DNA of 64,000 nt, taken from NCBI RefSeq assembly GCF_003417535.1, contig NZ_QVLS01000002.1, positions 536,699-600,698 on the forward strand. Direction: 5' to 3'. The position numbers and the translations under genes are program-made. Every line of letters begins with the position of its first letter. Positions within the stretch are counted from its first letter, which is position 1. This DNA comes from Hydrogenophaga borbori (GTDB lineage: Bacteria; Pseudomonadota; Gammaproteobacteria; Burkholderiales; Burkholderiaceae_C). The notes under the pieces are model-generated. The model was not told where the DNA came from, did no database searches, and worked only from the letters and a program-made list of their open reading frames with translations. Positions 11,415-19,466 of the stretch are shown piece by piece.

Positions 11415-11439
11415 GTCGCTTGATTGATCCGGTGACATG

Positions 11440-11452
11440 GTCATCATATGAC
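11440..11452. promoter_or_regulatory. Candidate GntR/FCD operator in front of the tetronate/ABC operon
   Basis: GTCATCATATGAC is an inverted repeat (GTCAT, 3-bp centre, ATGAC). It lies 26 bp upstream of the preferred VOC start and downstream of the regulator gene. A 10-of-13 match sits at the regulator's own promoter (12308-12320). Two related sites at the two promoters flanking one FCD-type GntR gene suggest autoregulation plus control of the operon. Inference only. Confidence 0.5.
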
Positions 11453-11502
11453 TTGGTTTCAGCCATCGGCATCGGGAAATCCCTAGGTGGGAGCGGCCGG
11501 GC

Positions 11503-12291
11503 TCAGCGCGGCGCGTCGGGCGCCCGGTCCACCATGAGCGCGCGCGCCAGCACCGCGCCTTCCTGGCGCCAGAAGGCCGGGTCGGCCTCTTCGATGCGGC
11601 GGATGGCGTTGTTCATGTGGTTGAAGGCGGCGGCGCGGGCGGCGGCCGAGTCCTGGTCCTCGATGGCGGCCAGGATGGCCTCGTGCTCGTCGCGCACCTG
11701 GCGCGCGAAGTCGCCGCGCCGCGCCTCGTTGGCCCGCGTCACGCGCGTGGCGCCGTGCAGGAAGCGGCTGAGGTACTGCAGGGTGCTCAGCAGGAAGGGG
11801 TTCTTGGCCGCCTCGGCGATGGCGCGGTGGAAGGCCACGTCCTCGCGCACGCCGTCGCCACCGGCCTGCACGGCCTGGTCGAGCGTGGCGATGGCGTCGC
11901 GGATGGCCTGCACGTCGGCCGCGGTGCGGCGCTGCGCGGCCAGGCCGGCGACTTCGGCCTCCAGGGCGCGGCGCACCTCCACCATCTGGATCACCGCCTC
12001 CTTGGACACCGCGTAGCTGGCGTCGAAGCTCAGGGGGGGGATGCTGGCCTCCAGAACGTAGACGCCGCTGCCCTGGCGCGACTCGACCAGTCCGATCGAT
12101 TTCAGGCGCGAGACCGCCTCGCGGACCACGGTGCGGCTGACCGAGAACTGCTCGGCCAGCTCGGGCTCGGTCGGCAGCTTGTCGCCGGGGCGCAGGCGGC
12201 CCGAGCGGATCTCCGCGCTCAGGGTGTCCGCGACCCGCTCCGACAGCCGCGCGCCCGGGGCGATGGCGGGAAAGGGCGATGAACCCGACAT
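11503..12291 (-). CDS. GntR-family (FadR/FCD) transcriptional regulator
   Basis: DNA-binding regulator of 262 residues. The N-terminal winged helix covers about residues 15-85 (LSERVADTLSAEIRSGRLRPGD, then FSVSRTVVREAVSRLKSIGLVES). An all-helical FCD ligand domain follows, with the metal-binding pattern REDVAFHRAIAEAAKN and a late His in FNHMNNA. Start 12291 is chosen because AGGAGAG lies at the right distance upstream; the ATG 21 bp further upstream lacks such a site. It heads the tetronate/ABC operon on the same strand and is divergent from an esterase gene, so it probably senses a pathway acid and controls both directions. Confidence 0.9.
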   Translation of the reverse strand: MSGSSPFPAIAPGARLSERVADTLSAEIRSGRLRPGDKLPTEPELAEQFSVSRTVVREAVSRLKSIGLVESRQGSGVYVLEASIPPLSFDASYAVSKEAVIQMVEVRRALEAEVAGLAAQRRTAADVQAIRDAIATLDQAVQAGGDGVREDVAFHRAIAEAAKNPFLLSTLQYLSRFLHGATRVTRANEARRGDFARQVRDEHEAILAAIEDQDSAAARAAAFNHMNNAIRRIEEADPAFWRQEGAVLARALMVDRAPDAPR

Positions 12292-12307
12292 AATGGCCTC
12301 TCCTGAA

Positions 12308-12320
12308 TTCATCCTACGAC
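12308..12320. promoter_or_regulatory. Candidate GntR/FCD operator between regulator and esterase genes
   Basis: TTCATCCTACGAC matches the site at 11440-11452 at 10 of 13 positions. It lies in the short gap between the divergent starts of the regulator (12291) and the esterase (12329), so binding here would affect both promoters. The second half-site is less symmetric than at 11440. Confidence 0.4.
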
Positions 12321-12328
12321 TTTATCGC

Positions 12329-13285
12329 ATGAGCCCCGCCTTGCCCACGTTCCTCGTCGACGCCCTGGCGCACTGGGGTCCGCGCTGGCACCAGGACATC
12401 ACGGCCGGCCGCGACGCCATGTTCGAGGCCTGGGCGCCGCTGCTGGCGGCCTCGGCGCTGGCCCCGACGGCGCGGGACCTGCCGTATGGCGAGGACCCGC
12501 GGCAGGTGCTCGACGTCTACGCCCCCCAGGTCGAGTGTTCAGGCGGCGGGCCGGGCGTGCCCATCCTGGTGTTCGTGCACGGCGGCGCCTTCGTGCGCGG
12601 CGACAAGGAGCAGACGCCCTGGATCTACGCCAACGTGCCGGCGGAATTTTCCCGCCATGGCTACCTGGCGTTCAACGTGGAGTACCGGCTGGCGCCCCAG
12701 TCGCCCTGGCCGGGCGGCGCCGAGGACGTGCGCGAGGCCTTGCGCTGGGTGGTGCGCCACGCCGCGCGCTGGGGCGGCGACCCCTCGCGCCTGTTCCTGA
12801 TGGGGCATTCCGCGGCCTGCGCCCATTGCGCCAGTGCGCTCTGGGACGCGCGGGTGCGCCCCGACGGCGGCCTGCCCGTGGCCGGCCTGGTGCTGGTGAG
12901 CCCGCGCGTGGTGGCCGACACCCGCGCCGACAACCCCAACGCGCACGGCGTGCGCGCCTACTATGGCGAGGATGAGGCCCTGTACGCCGGGCGCGAACCC
13001 CTGGGGCAGGCGCGCGCCGACGCCCCGCCCACCTTCATCGCCCTGGCCCAGTACGAAAACCCCTTGCTGGACTTCTATGCGCTCGCGCTGGCGCAGCGCC
13101 TGGCGGTGGTGGCGGACCGGGACAAGGGGCCCATGCCGCGTGTCGTGCAACTGATGGACCACAACCACGTGAGCATCGTGGCGCAGTTCAACACCCCCTT
13201 CAACGCACTGGGCGGGCCGATCCGCGACTGGTTCGCACGCGTGCTGGCCGGCCAGTACGCCGGCGCGCCGGCCCTCAGCGCCTGA
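12329..13285 (+). CDS. Alpha/beta hydrolase, esterase/kynurenine-formamidase-like
   Basis: Esterase-type alpha/beta hydrolase (318 residues). The oxyanion-hole motif is VFVHGGAFVRGDKEQTPW near residue 80, of the HGG type found in the hormone-sensitive-lipase and formamidase-like branch. The nucleophile elbow is LFLMGHSAACAHCAS near residue 160 (GHSAA, ending in Ala rather than Gly). A C-terminal His is in LMDHNHVSIVAQF. It is divergent from the GntR regulator and probably co-controlled with the tetronate operon, where it might release an acid from an ester. An in-frame ATG at 12293 would lie before the candidate operator; 12329 is preferred. Its 3' end overlaps the convergent transporter gene by 11 bp. 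Confidence 0.85.
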   Translation: MSPALPTFLVDALAHWGPRWHQDITAGRDAMFEAWAPLLAASALAPTARDLPYGEDPRQVLDVYAPQVECSGGGPGVPILVFVHGGAFVRGDKEQTPWIYANVPAEFSRHGYLAFNVEYRLAPQSPWPGGAEDVREALRWVVRHAARWGGDPSRLFLMGHSAACAHCASALWDARVRPDGGLPVAGLVLVSPRVVADTRADNPNAHGVRAYYGEDEALYAGREPLGQARADAPPTFIALAQYENPLLDFYALALAQRLAVVADRDKGPMPRVVQLMDHNHVSIVAQFNTPFNALGGPIRDWFARVLAGQYAGAPALSA

Positions 13286-14285
13286 GCGCGGGCGCGGCGC
13301 CCGTCACCTCGGCCGCCGGTGCGTCGGCACGGCGCGCGTAGCGCTGCGCCAGCACGGCGCAGACCATGAGCTGCATCTGGTGGAACACCATCAGCGGCAG
13401 CACGATCGCGCCGGCCACGCTGGCCGAGAACAGCACGTTGGCCATGGGCACGCCGGTGATCAGGCTCTTGGTCGAGCCGCAGAAGACGATGGCGATCTCG
13501 TCCTCCTTGGCGAAGCCCAGCCGGCGGCTGCCCCAGGCGGTGAGCACCAGCACCACGGCCAGCAGCAGCGCGCACACCGCCAGCAGGCCGGCCATCGCCG
13601 ACAGCGGCAGCTGCGACCACAGGCCGTCGACGACGGCGTGGCTGAAGGCGGCGTAGACCACCAGCAGGATGGAGCCCTGGTCCACCACCTTCATGACCAC
13701 GGCGCGGCGCTGCAGGAAGCCGGCGATCCAGGGGCGCATCAGGTGGCCGACGACGAAGGGCAGCAGCAGCTGCAGGCTGATGCGGCCCACGGCCTCCAGC
13801 GGATCGCCCATGGCGGCGTCCTGCGTGAGCATCAGGCTCAGGGCCACGGGCGTCAGGAACACGCCCAGCAGCGTCGAGGCCGAGGCGGCGCAGACCGCCG
13901 CCGGCACGTTGCCGCGCGCCATGGAGACGAAGGCGATGGCCGATTGCACGGTGGCGGGCAGGGCACACAGGTAAATGACCCCGGTGTAGAGGTCCGGCGT
14001 CACCAAGGGGCGCAGCACGGGCGCCAGCGCCCAGCCGAACAGCGGGAACAGGGCGAAGGTGGTGGCCACCACCATCAGCTGCAGCCGCCAGTGCCCGATG
14101 CCGGCAAAGATGGCCGGGCGCGAGAGCTTGGCCCCGTGCAGGAAGAACAGCAGGCTCACGGCCGCCTTGGTGGCCCAGGCCAGCGCGTCGGCGAACACGC
14201 CCTGGGCCGGGAACAGGCTGGCCAGGATGACGGTGGCGATCAGGTAGAGCGTGAAGTTGTCGGGCAGCAGGCGGGAGCGGGCCAT
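13275..14285 (-). CDS. Bile acid:sodium symporter family protein (YfeH-like)
   Basis: Integral membrane protein (336 residues) with about ten hydrophobic segments, of the SBF-like branch that includes bacterial YfeH. Landmarks are the N-terminal FTLYLIATVILASLFPAQG, LPATVQSAIAFVSMARGN near residue 110 (the crossing region with polar residues) and EIAIVFCGSTKSLITGVPMAN near 265. It probably moves an organic anion with a cation. It is divergent from the LysR gene at 14388, so LysR control is plausible. Substrate unknown. Confidence 0.88.
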   Translation of the reverse strand: MARSRLLPDNFTLYLIATVILASLFPAQGVFADALAWATKAAVSLLFFLHGAKLSRPAIFAGIGHWRLQLMVVATTFALFPLFGWALAPVLRPLVTPDLYTGVIYLCALPATVQSAIAFVSMARGNVPAAVCAASASTLLGVFLTPVALSLMLTQDAAMGDPLEAVGRISLQLLLPFVVGHLMRPWIAGFLQRRAVVMKVVDQGSILLVVYAAFSHAVVDGLWSQLPLSAMAGLLAVCALLLAVVLVLTAWGSRRLGFAKEDEIAIVFCGSTKSLITGVPMANVLFSASVAGAIVLPLMVFHQMQLMVCAVLAQRYARRADAPAAEVTGAAPALRR

Positions 14286-14374
14286 GGGAGAGCGCGGGCA
14301 GCGTGGTGGGCGATGAAGCGCGTGATTGGACCCGAGCGGTCAGCCAAAGAGAAATGAATTTGTGTGATCCATAT

Positions 14375-14389
14375 ATGATTCGGAATCAT
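14375..14389. promoter_or_regulatory. Perfect palindrome over the LysR start, likely LysR-type binding site
   Basis: ATGATTCGGAATCAT is a perfect 15-bp palindrome around a central G and contains the LysR-type T-N11-A pattern (T14376 to A14388). It overlaps the start codon of the LysR gene and lies between it and the divergent symporter gene. Binding would repress lysR translation or transcription and could activate the symporter. A more upstream, weaker half-site (TGTGATCCATATATGA) precedes it. Confidence 0.55.
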
Positions 14390-15287
14390 GAATGTGAGCT
14401 TGCGCCAATTGCGGGTGTTCCAGGCCGTGGCCGCGCATGGCAACTTCACCAAGGCCGGCGAGCACCTGGGGCTGACGCAGCCGGCCGTGAGCCGCTGCGT
14501 CACCGAGCTGGAGCACCAGCTGGGGCTCAAGCTGCTCGACCGCACCACGCGCGAGGTGGCGCTCACCGCCGCTGGCCGCAGCCTGGCGGCCCGCCTGGAG
14601 CGGGCGCTCGATGAGCTGGACGCCGTGCTGCTGGACGTGCGCGGCCTGGCCACGCAGCGCCAGGGCCGGGTGCGCGTGGCCAGCAGCCCCACGCTGTCGG
14701 CCCACCTGCTGCCCGAGTGCATCGCGCGCTGCCAGCGCGAGCACCCCGGCCTGGACCTGGTGCTGCTGGACCGCATGCAGAACGACGCGCTGGCCAGCGT
14801 GCTGTCGGGCGAGGTGGACTTCGGCGTCGTGATCGACCCCGGACCGCACGAGGACCTGCACGCCGAGGCCATCCTGTCGGAGCCCTTCTGCTTCGTCGGT
14901 CCGTCCGGGCACCGGCTGGTCCGCCGGCGCACGGTGCGCTGGGCCGACCTGGCCGGCGAGCCGCTGGTGCTGCTGGACCACGCCTCGGGCAGCCGGCGGC
15001 TCATCGACGAGGCCTTGCGCGCACACGGCGTGCAGGCGCAACTGGCGCAGGAGGTGGGCCACGTCACCACCATCTACCGCATGCTGGACGCCGGCCTGGG
15101 CGTGTCGGTGGTGCCCACGCTGGCCCTGCCGCCCAGCGGCCTGCCGGGCCTGCAGGCCCGGCCCCTGTCGCCGCGCGTGGAGCGGCGCATCCTGCTGGTG
15201 CGACGGGCGCGGCGCGTGCTGGCCCCGGTGGCCGAGCTGGCCTGGCAACTGGTGGCGCGCGTCGCGGCCGAGCGCGCCGCGGCCTAG
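14388..15287 (+). CDS. LysR-family transcriptional regulator
   Basis: Regulator of 299 residues, normal LTTR length. The N-terminal helix-turn-helix is MNVSLRQLRVFQAVAAHGNF through GEHLGLTQPAVSRCVTELEHQLGLKLLDRT (residues 1-60). A linker helix and the two-lobe effector domain follow, with VRVASSPTLSAHLLPECIAR at about 95. The palindrome over its start suggests autoregulation, and the divergent symporter gene is the natural target. No Shine-Dalgarno site is obvious before the ATG, which overlaps the operator. Confidence 0.93.
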   Translation: MNVSLRQLRVFQAVAAHGNFTKAGEHLGLTQPAVSRCVTELEHQLGLKLLDRTTREVALTAAGRSLAARLERALDELDAVLLDVRGLATQRQGRVRVASSPTLSAHLLPECIARCQREHPGLDLVLLDRMQNDALASVLSGEVDFGVVIDPGPHEDLHAEAILSEPFCFVGPSGHRLVRRRTVRWADLAGEPLVLLDHASGSRRLIDEALRAHGVQAQLAQEVGHVTTIYRMLDAGLGVSVVPTLALPPSGLPGLQARPLSPRVERRILLVRRARRVLAPVAELAWQLVARVAAERAAA

Positions 15288-15297
15288 GCGCGATCGG

Positions 15298-15612
15298 CTA
15301 CCGACCGTTGGCGCGGGCGGCGGCGCGCTGCTGCCAGCGGCTGGCGAAGCCGCGCATCTCGGCCAGCCGGCGCGCCAGGTCGGCGCCTTGTGGGGTGAGC
15401 CGGTAGCCGCTGCCGTTGTGGTCGATCAGGCGCGCGGCACGCAGCTCCTTGATGCGGGTATTGAGCGTGTTGGGTGTGATGCCGCCCACGCTGTCCTGCA
15501 ACAGGCGAAAGGTCTGCGGGTGGCCGTCGGACAGGGCCCAGAGCACGCGCATGGCGTAACGCGATTCCAGCAGTTCGAACAGCTGGGTCACGGCTTGCTG
15601 GTCCTTGCTCAT
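15298..15612 (-). CDS. Small winged-helix regulator, HxlR-like
   Basis: Single-domain DNA-binding protein of 104 residues with the winged-helix pattern of HxlR-type regulators: LFELLESRYAMRVLWALSDG, FRLLQDSVGGITPNTLNTRIKELRAARLI (recognition helix) and the wing YRLTPQGADL. Unlike classical HxlR proteins, no conserved N-terminal Cys is visible. Start 15612 has AGGAG at good spacing; a longer open extension upstream lacks one and is not used. It converges with the LysR gene, 10 bp apart, and its target is unknown. Confidence 0.8.
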   Translation of the reverse strand: MSKDQQAVTQLFELLESRYAMRVLWALSDGHPQTFRLLQDSVGGITPNTLNTRIKELRAARLIDHNGSGYRLTPQGADLARRLAEMRGFASRWQQRAAARANGR

Positions 15613-15772
15613 CGGCGGTCTCCTGGCGCGGCCTGGACTGGGCTCTTCGCGCGTGTCTCGGATGAGCACTATAGGCAGCAAGCCGCCCGCTACCAAGTTG
15701 CTAGCTGTGTGCGGTGCAGCAATGTCGCGCCGCCGTCACCCGGGTTTGCCCCGATGGGCGCGGCGCGGGGCT

Positions 15773-16327
15773 TCAGATGGCGTCGTCGCCCAGGCCCTGC
15801 GCGGGGCCGCGGCGGTACACCTTGCGCAGCAGGCCAATGAGGGTCTGCACCTCGTCGGGCGTGAGCGCGCCGGTGGCTTCCGTCTCGAGTTCGGTGGCCG
15901 TCGCCTGGGCCTGGCGGTGCAGTTTCTGGCCGGCGGGCGTGAGGTGCAGGCCCTGGGCCCGGCGATCGCTGGGGTGGGGCTTGCGCACCACCAGGCCGCG
16001 CGCGTGCAAGGCCTTGACCATGCCCACCAGGTTGGGCGGCAGGATGTCCAGCGCGGCGCAGATCTGGCGCGAGGTGACGCCCGGGTTGTGCGCGATCACG
16101 GTGAGCACGGAGAAGTCCACCGGCCGCAGGCCATAGGGCGCCATGCGGCGCAGGAACACCGCGATGACGGTGAGGGCCGCGCGCCGCGCGTTGTAGCCCA
16201 CCAGGGTTTCCAGGAAGTGGGTGTCGGGCAGGCCGTCGCCCGCGCCGCCGGCGTCATCGCCCGGCGGGCTGCCTTTGCGCGCGCCGCGGGGGCGGCGCAT
16301 GGCGTTGGCGATGGAGACGTCGCTCAT
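15773..16327 (-). CDS. MarR-family regulator of hydroxycinnamate catabolism
   Basis: MarR-type winged-helix repressor (184 residues) with a long basic N-terminal arm (~40 residues). The HTH is FSVLTVIAHNPGVTSRQICAALDILPPNLVGMVKALHARGL, and the wing contains PSDRRAQGLHLTPAG with the family DxR motif. MarR regulators such as CouR, FerR/FerC and HcaR repress hydroxycinnamate genes and respond to the CoA thioester. Here it is the last gene of the thioesterase-SDR-feruloyl-CoA synthase-crotonase group, which fits. A palindrome at 20295-20309 ahead of that group is its likely operator. Confidence 0.85.
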   Translation of the reverse strand: MSDVSIANAMRRPRGARKGSPPGDDAGGAGDGLPDTHFLETLVGYNARRAALTVIAVFLRRMAPYGLRPVDFSVLTVIAHNPGVTSRQICAALDILPPNLVGMVKALHARGLVVRKPHPSDRRAQGLHLTPAGQKLHRQAQATATELETEATGALTPDEVQTLIGLLRKVYRRGPAQGLGDDAI

Positions 16328-16345
16328 GCGGAGCTCGAGCGGGGC

Positions 16346-16765
16346 TCAGTGGCACAAGGCCTTGATGTCCTCGGGCACGGGGATGGCGCGGATGCGCGAG
16401 GCGTCGGCCGGGTCGCGCTCGCAGAAGGCGCGCACTTCGGTGCCTTCGCACAGCAGGGTGTCGCCACGCATCACGCGGTGCTGGTGTTTGAAGACCTTGG
16501 CGCCCCATTCGATGACGCTGGTGTGCACCTGCAGGCGCTCGCCGTAGGTGGCGGGCTTCATGAACTTGGTGTGGATCTCCAGCAGCGGCGTGCCGATGAT
16601 GCCGCGCGTCTTGACCAGTTCGCGCCAGGGCTGCACGCCGCACTTGACGAAGAAGTTCAGCGAGGACGCGTCCATCCACTTGCTGAAATTGGGAAAGAAA
16701 ACGATGCCGGCGGGGTCGCAGTCGCCGAACATGACTTCCACTTCATAGATCTGGGTTTTGCTCAT
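16346..16765 (-). CDS. Acyl-CoA thioesterase, 4-hydroxybenzoyl-CoA thioesterase family
   Basis: Hot-dog-fold thioesterase (139 residues). The N-terminal motif MFGDCDPAGIVFFPNFSKWMD contains the catalytic Asp (DCDPAGIV) typical of Pseudomonas-type 4-hydroxybenzoyl-CoA thioesterase and YbgC relatives. The start overlaps the SDR stop by 4 bp. In this cluster it could free hydroxybenzoate or vanillate from its CoA ester, or act as a housekeeping enzyme that recycles CoA from stalled intermediates. Confidence 0.9.
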   Translation of the reverse strand: MSKTQIYEVEVMFGDCDPAGIVFFPNFSKWMDASSLNFFVKCGVQPWRELVKTRGIIGTPLLEIHTKFMKPATYGERLQVHTSVIEWGAKVFKHQHRVMRGDTLLCEGTEVRAFCERDPADASRIRAIPVPEDIKALCH

Positions 16766-17526
16766 CGGGGGGCCATGCGAAGCGCGCCGTCGAGACGGAT
16801 CACTTCGCCATTCAGGTGCGTATTGGTGACGATGTGCGCGGCCAGGGCGGCGAACTCCTCGGGCTTGCCCAGGCGCGGCGGGAAGGGGATGCTCGCCGCC
16901 AGCGAGGCCTGCACCGCGTCGGGCAGCTGGCGCATCAGCGGCGTGGAGAACAACCCGGGCGCGATGGTACACACGCGGATGCCGTGCTGCGCGAGGTCGC
17001 GCGCCATGGGCAGCGTCATGCCGACCAGCCCGCCCTTGGAGGCGCTGTACGCCTGCTGGCCCACCTGGCCGTCGAAGGCGGCCACGCTGGCGGTGAACAG
17101 CATCACGCCGCGTTCGCCGTCCTCCAGCGCATCGAGCTTCGCGCAGGCGGCGGCGAACAGGCGGCTGGCGTTGTAGGTGCCGATGAGGTTGACCTGGATC
17201 ACCTTGGCGAAGTCGTCCAACGGCGCGGCGCTGCCGTCCTTTTGCACCACGCGCTTGGCGGTGCCGATGCCGGCGATGTTCATGAGCAAACGCGCCGGGC
17301 CGTGCGCGGCGGCGGCCGTGTCCAGCGCCGCCTGCACGCTGGCGGTGTCGGTCACATCGCACTTCACCGCGATGCCGCCGATGTCCTGGGCCACGCGCTG
17401 CGCGCCTTCCAGGTTGACGTCGAGCACGGCGACCTTGGCGCCCAGGCGGGCGAGCTCGCGCGCGGTGGCTTCGCCCAGGCCCGAGCCGCCGCCGGTCACG
17501 AGCGCGGCCTGTCCTTCGATCTTCAT
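16762..17526 (-). CDS. SDR-family 3-hydroxyacyl-CoA dehydrogenase-like protein
   Basis: Short-chain dehydrogenase (254 residues), closest in pattern to the HSD17B10-type 3-hydroxyacyl-CoA dehydrogenases. Cofactor motif ALVTGGGSGLGEATAREL near residue 8, NIAGIG near 88, catalytic Ser in TASVAAF and YxxxK in QQAYSASKGGLVGM near 160, and IAPGLFSTPLM near 190. An Asp after the second strand (VLDVN) predicts NAD. It lies between feruloyl-CoA synthase and thioesterase genes with 4-bp overlaps on both sides. The predicted role is oxidation of the beta-hydroxy-phenylpropanoyl-CoA made by the crotonase. Confidence 0.9.
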   Translation of the reverse strand: MKIEGQAALVTGGGSGLGEATARELARLGAKVAVLDVNLEGAQRVAQDIGGIAVKCDVTDTASVQAALDTAAAAHGPARLLMNIAGIGTAKRVVQKDGSAAPLDDFAKVIQVNLIGTYNASRLFAAACAKLDALEDGERGVMLFTASVAAFDGQVGQQAYSASKGGLVGMTLPMARDLAQHGIRVCTIAPGLFSTPLMRQLPDAVQASLAASIPFPPRLGKPEEFAALAAHIVTNTHLNGEVIRLDGALRMAPR

Positions 17527-19466
17527 GCGTGTCTCCTCTGTTCGGTGGTGGGAAGCAGGGTGTTGGCCGCCGCGCCCGCGTGCAGGGCAGCGACGAGTTC
17601 GGCGCGGTGCTTGAGCACGGCGCGCTGGTTGATGGAGCCCTTGTCGGTGACCTCGCCCTTGTCGATGCTGGGCGGTTCGGCCAGCAGGATCAGGCGCGCC
17701 ACGCGCGTGGCGCTGCCGGTGGCCGTGGCCGCCAGGTCATTGAGCACCTGCTGGAAGTGCCCGAGCACCTTGGGGTGCGCCAGCACCTCGGCCAGCGGGG
17801 CCTCGGGCCCCAGGCCGGCCAGGCCGCGCACCGCACCGGTGGGGAACAGCATGGCGCCCACTTCGCGCTCGTTCAGGCCGGTGATGACCGCGTCCTGCAC
17901 GAAGGGCGCGCCGGCCGCGATGATCTTCGCGCGCAGCGGGCCCACGCTGACGAAGGTGCCGGTGGCGAGCTTGAAATCCTCGGCGATGCGGCCGTCGAAG
18001 CGCAGGCCCAGGTTCGGCCGCGCGGGATCGATCCAGGCCACCGCGTCGCCGGTGCAGAAGAAGCCTTCCTCGTCGAAGGCCTCGGCCGTGGCCTCGGGGC
18101 TGCGCCAGTAGCCGGGCGTGATGTTGGGGCCGCGGTAGCGCACCTCGGTCTTGTCGCCACTGGGCACCAGCTTGAGCTGCAGCCCGGCCGCGGGCAGGCC
18201 CAGGTCGCCCGAGCGCACCTCGGGCCGCGTGATGTACAGGCCGAAGGGACCGGACTCGGTCATCCCCAGACCGGTGCCCATCACCACACGCTCGCCGATG
18301 GCCTGCTCCTGCACGCTGTGCAGCGTGTCCCACACGGGCTGCGCGAGCGCGGCGCCGGCGTAGAAGAACAGGCGCACGCGGCTCAGCAGGTTCGTGCGCA
18401 GCACCTCGTCGGTCTTCATCGCATTGGCGATGGCCTCGAAGCCGGTGGGTACGTTGAAGTAGACGGTGGGCGCGATCTCGCGCAGGTTGCGCAGGGTTTC
18501 GCCGATCAGCGCGGGCGTGGGCTTGCCGTCGTCGATGTAGAGCGTGCCGCCGTGCATGAGCGTGAGGCCCACGTTGTGGTTGCCGCCGAAGGTGTGGTTC
18601 CAGGGCAGCCAGTCCACCAGCACCGGGGGCGTGTGCGGGTCGGCCAGCACGGGCATGCTCTGCGCCATCTGCTGCTGGTTGGCGCACCACATGCGCTGGG
18701 TGTTGATGACGGCCTTGGGCAGCTTGGTGGAGCCCGAGGTGAAGAGGAACTTGGCGATGGTGTCGGGGCCGGTGGCGCGCATGGCCGCGTCCACGGCCGG
18801 CGTGGGAGCGGTGGCGCGCAGCGCCGCGAAGCTGGTGGTGGCGCGGCCGGGCACGCTGCCGCTGGCGGTGACGATCTCCACGTCCTCGCCGAGGGTGGCG
18901 AGCAGGGCGCGTTCGTAGCGCGGCGCGTCGGCGGCGAACACCAGGCCGGGCGTGAGCGTGTTCACCAGGTGGCGCAGCTTGTCGTAGTCCTGGCTCACCA
19001 GCGAGTAGGCGGGCGAGGCCGGCGCCCAGGGAATGCCCGCGTACAGGCAACCCAGCGCGATCTGCGCATGCTCCAGGTCGTTCTCGCTCACGATGAGCAC
19101 GGGGCGTTCGGCGCTCAGGCCGCGGTCGAGCAGGGCCTGGCCGATGCAGCGCGCGGCGTCCAGGGCCTGGGCGTAGCTGAGCCGGACCCAGTCGCCTGTG
19201 CTGCCGTCGGCGTTCTTCGCGCGGCGCGCCATGAAGGTGCGCTCGGGCGCGGCGCTGGCCCAGTGCACCAGGCGGTCGGTCAGGCGGTGGGGAAAGGCGT
19301 GCAGCGGCTGGCGGGCCTGGAGGTAGGCGGTGCCGTCGGCCGTGTGGCGCAGTTCGGCTTCGGTGATGCCGAAGTCCAGCGCCCGGTAGCGGGGCGCTGC
19401 GCCGTCGCAAGCCTGTGCGCTGCGCGCTGCGGCGCGAGCGCCTTCGGGCGGCCGGGTGGCGCTCAT
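17523..19466 (-). CDS. fcs: Feruloyl-CoA synthase (hydroxycinnamate-CoA ligase)
   Basis: AMP-forming ligase (647 residues) activating ferulate or p-coumarate to the CoA thioester. The ATP motif is KFLFTSGSTKLPKAVINTQRMWC near residue 230, followed by VDWLPWNHTFGGNHN, a signature of the feruloyl-CoA synthase branch. Adenylate motifs are GLGMTESGPFG and the C-terminal LRFDGRIAEDFKLATGTFVSVG. The length exceeds that of generic acyl-CoA ligases and suits the Fcs family. Start 19466 overlaps the crotonase stop by 4 bp. A longer open frame upstream is only a shadow of the crotonase gene. Confidence 0.93.
   Translation of the reverse strand: MSATRPPEGARAAARSAQACDGAAPRYRALDFGITEAELRHTADGTAYLQARQPLHAFPHRLTDRLVHWASAAPERTFMARRAKNADGSTGDWVRLSYAQALDAARCIGQALLDRGLSAERPVLIVSENDLEHAQIALGCLYAGIPWAPASPAYSLVSQDYDKLRHLVNTLTPGLVFAADAPRYERALLATLGEDVEIVTASGSVPGRATTSFAALRATAPTPAVDAAMRATGPDTIAKFLFTSGSTKLPKAVINTQRMWCANQQQMAQSMPVLADPHTPPVLVDWLPWNHTFGGNHNVGLTLMHGGTLYIDDGKPTPALIGETLRNLREIAPTVYFNVPTGFEAIANAMKTDEVLRTNLLSRVRLFFYAGAALAQPVWDTLHSVQEQAIGERVVMGTGLGMTESGPFGLYITRPEVRSGDLGLPAAGLQLKLVPSGDKTEVRYRGPNITPGYWRSPEATAEAFDEEGFFCTGDAVAWIDPARPNLGLRFDGRIAEDFKLATGTFVSVGPLRAKIIAAGAPFVQDAVITGLNEREVGAMLFPTGAVRGLAGLGPEAPLAEVLAHPKVLGHFQQVLNDLAATATGSATRVARLILLAEPPSIDKGEVTDKGSINQRAVLKHRAELVAALHAGAAANTLLPTTEQRRHA

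Noticed and set aside
11415..11447. Longer VOC protein from ATG 11447
   Set aside because: That start lies inside the candidate operator and adds residues not expected before the conserved EHIDHF strand.
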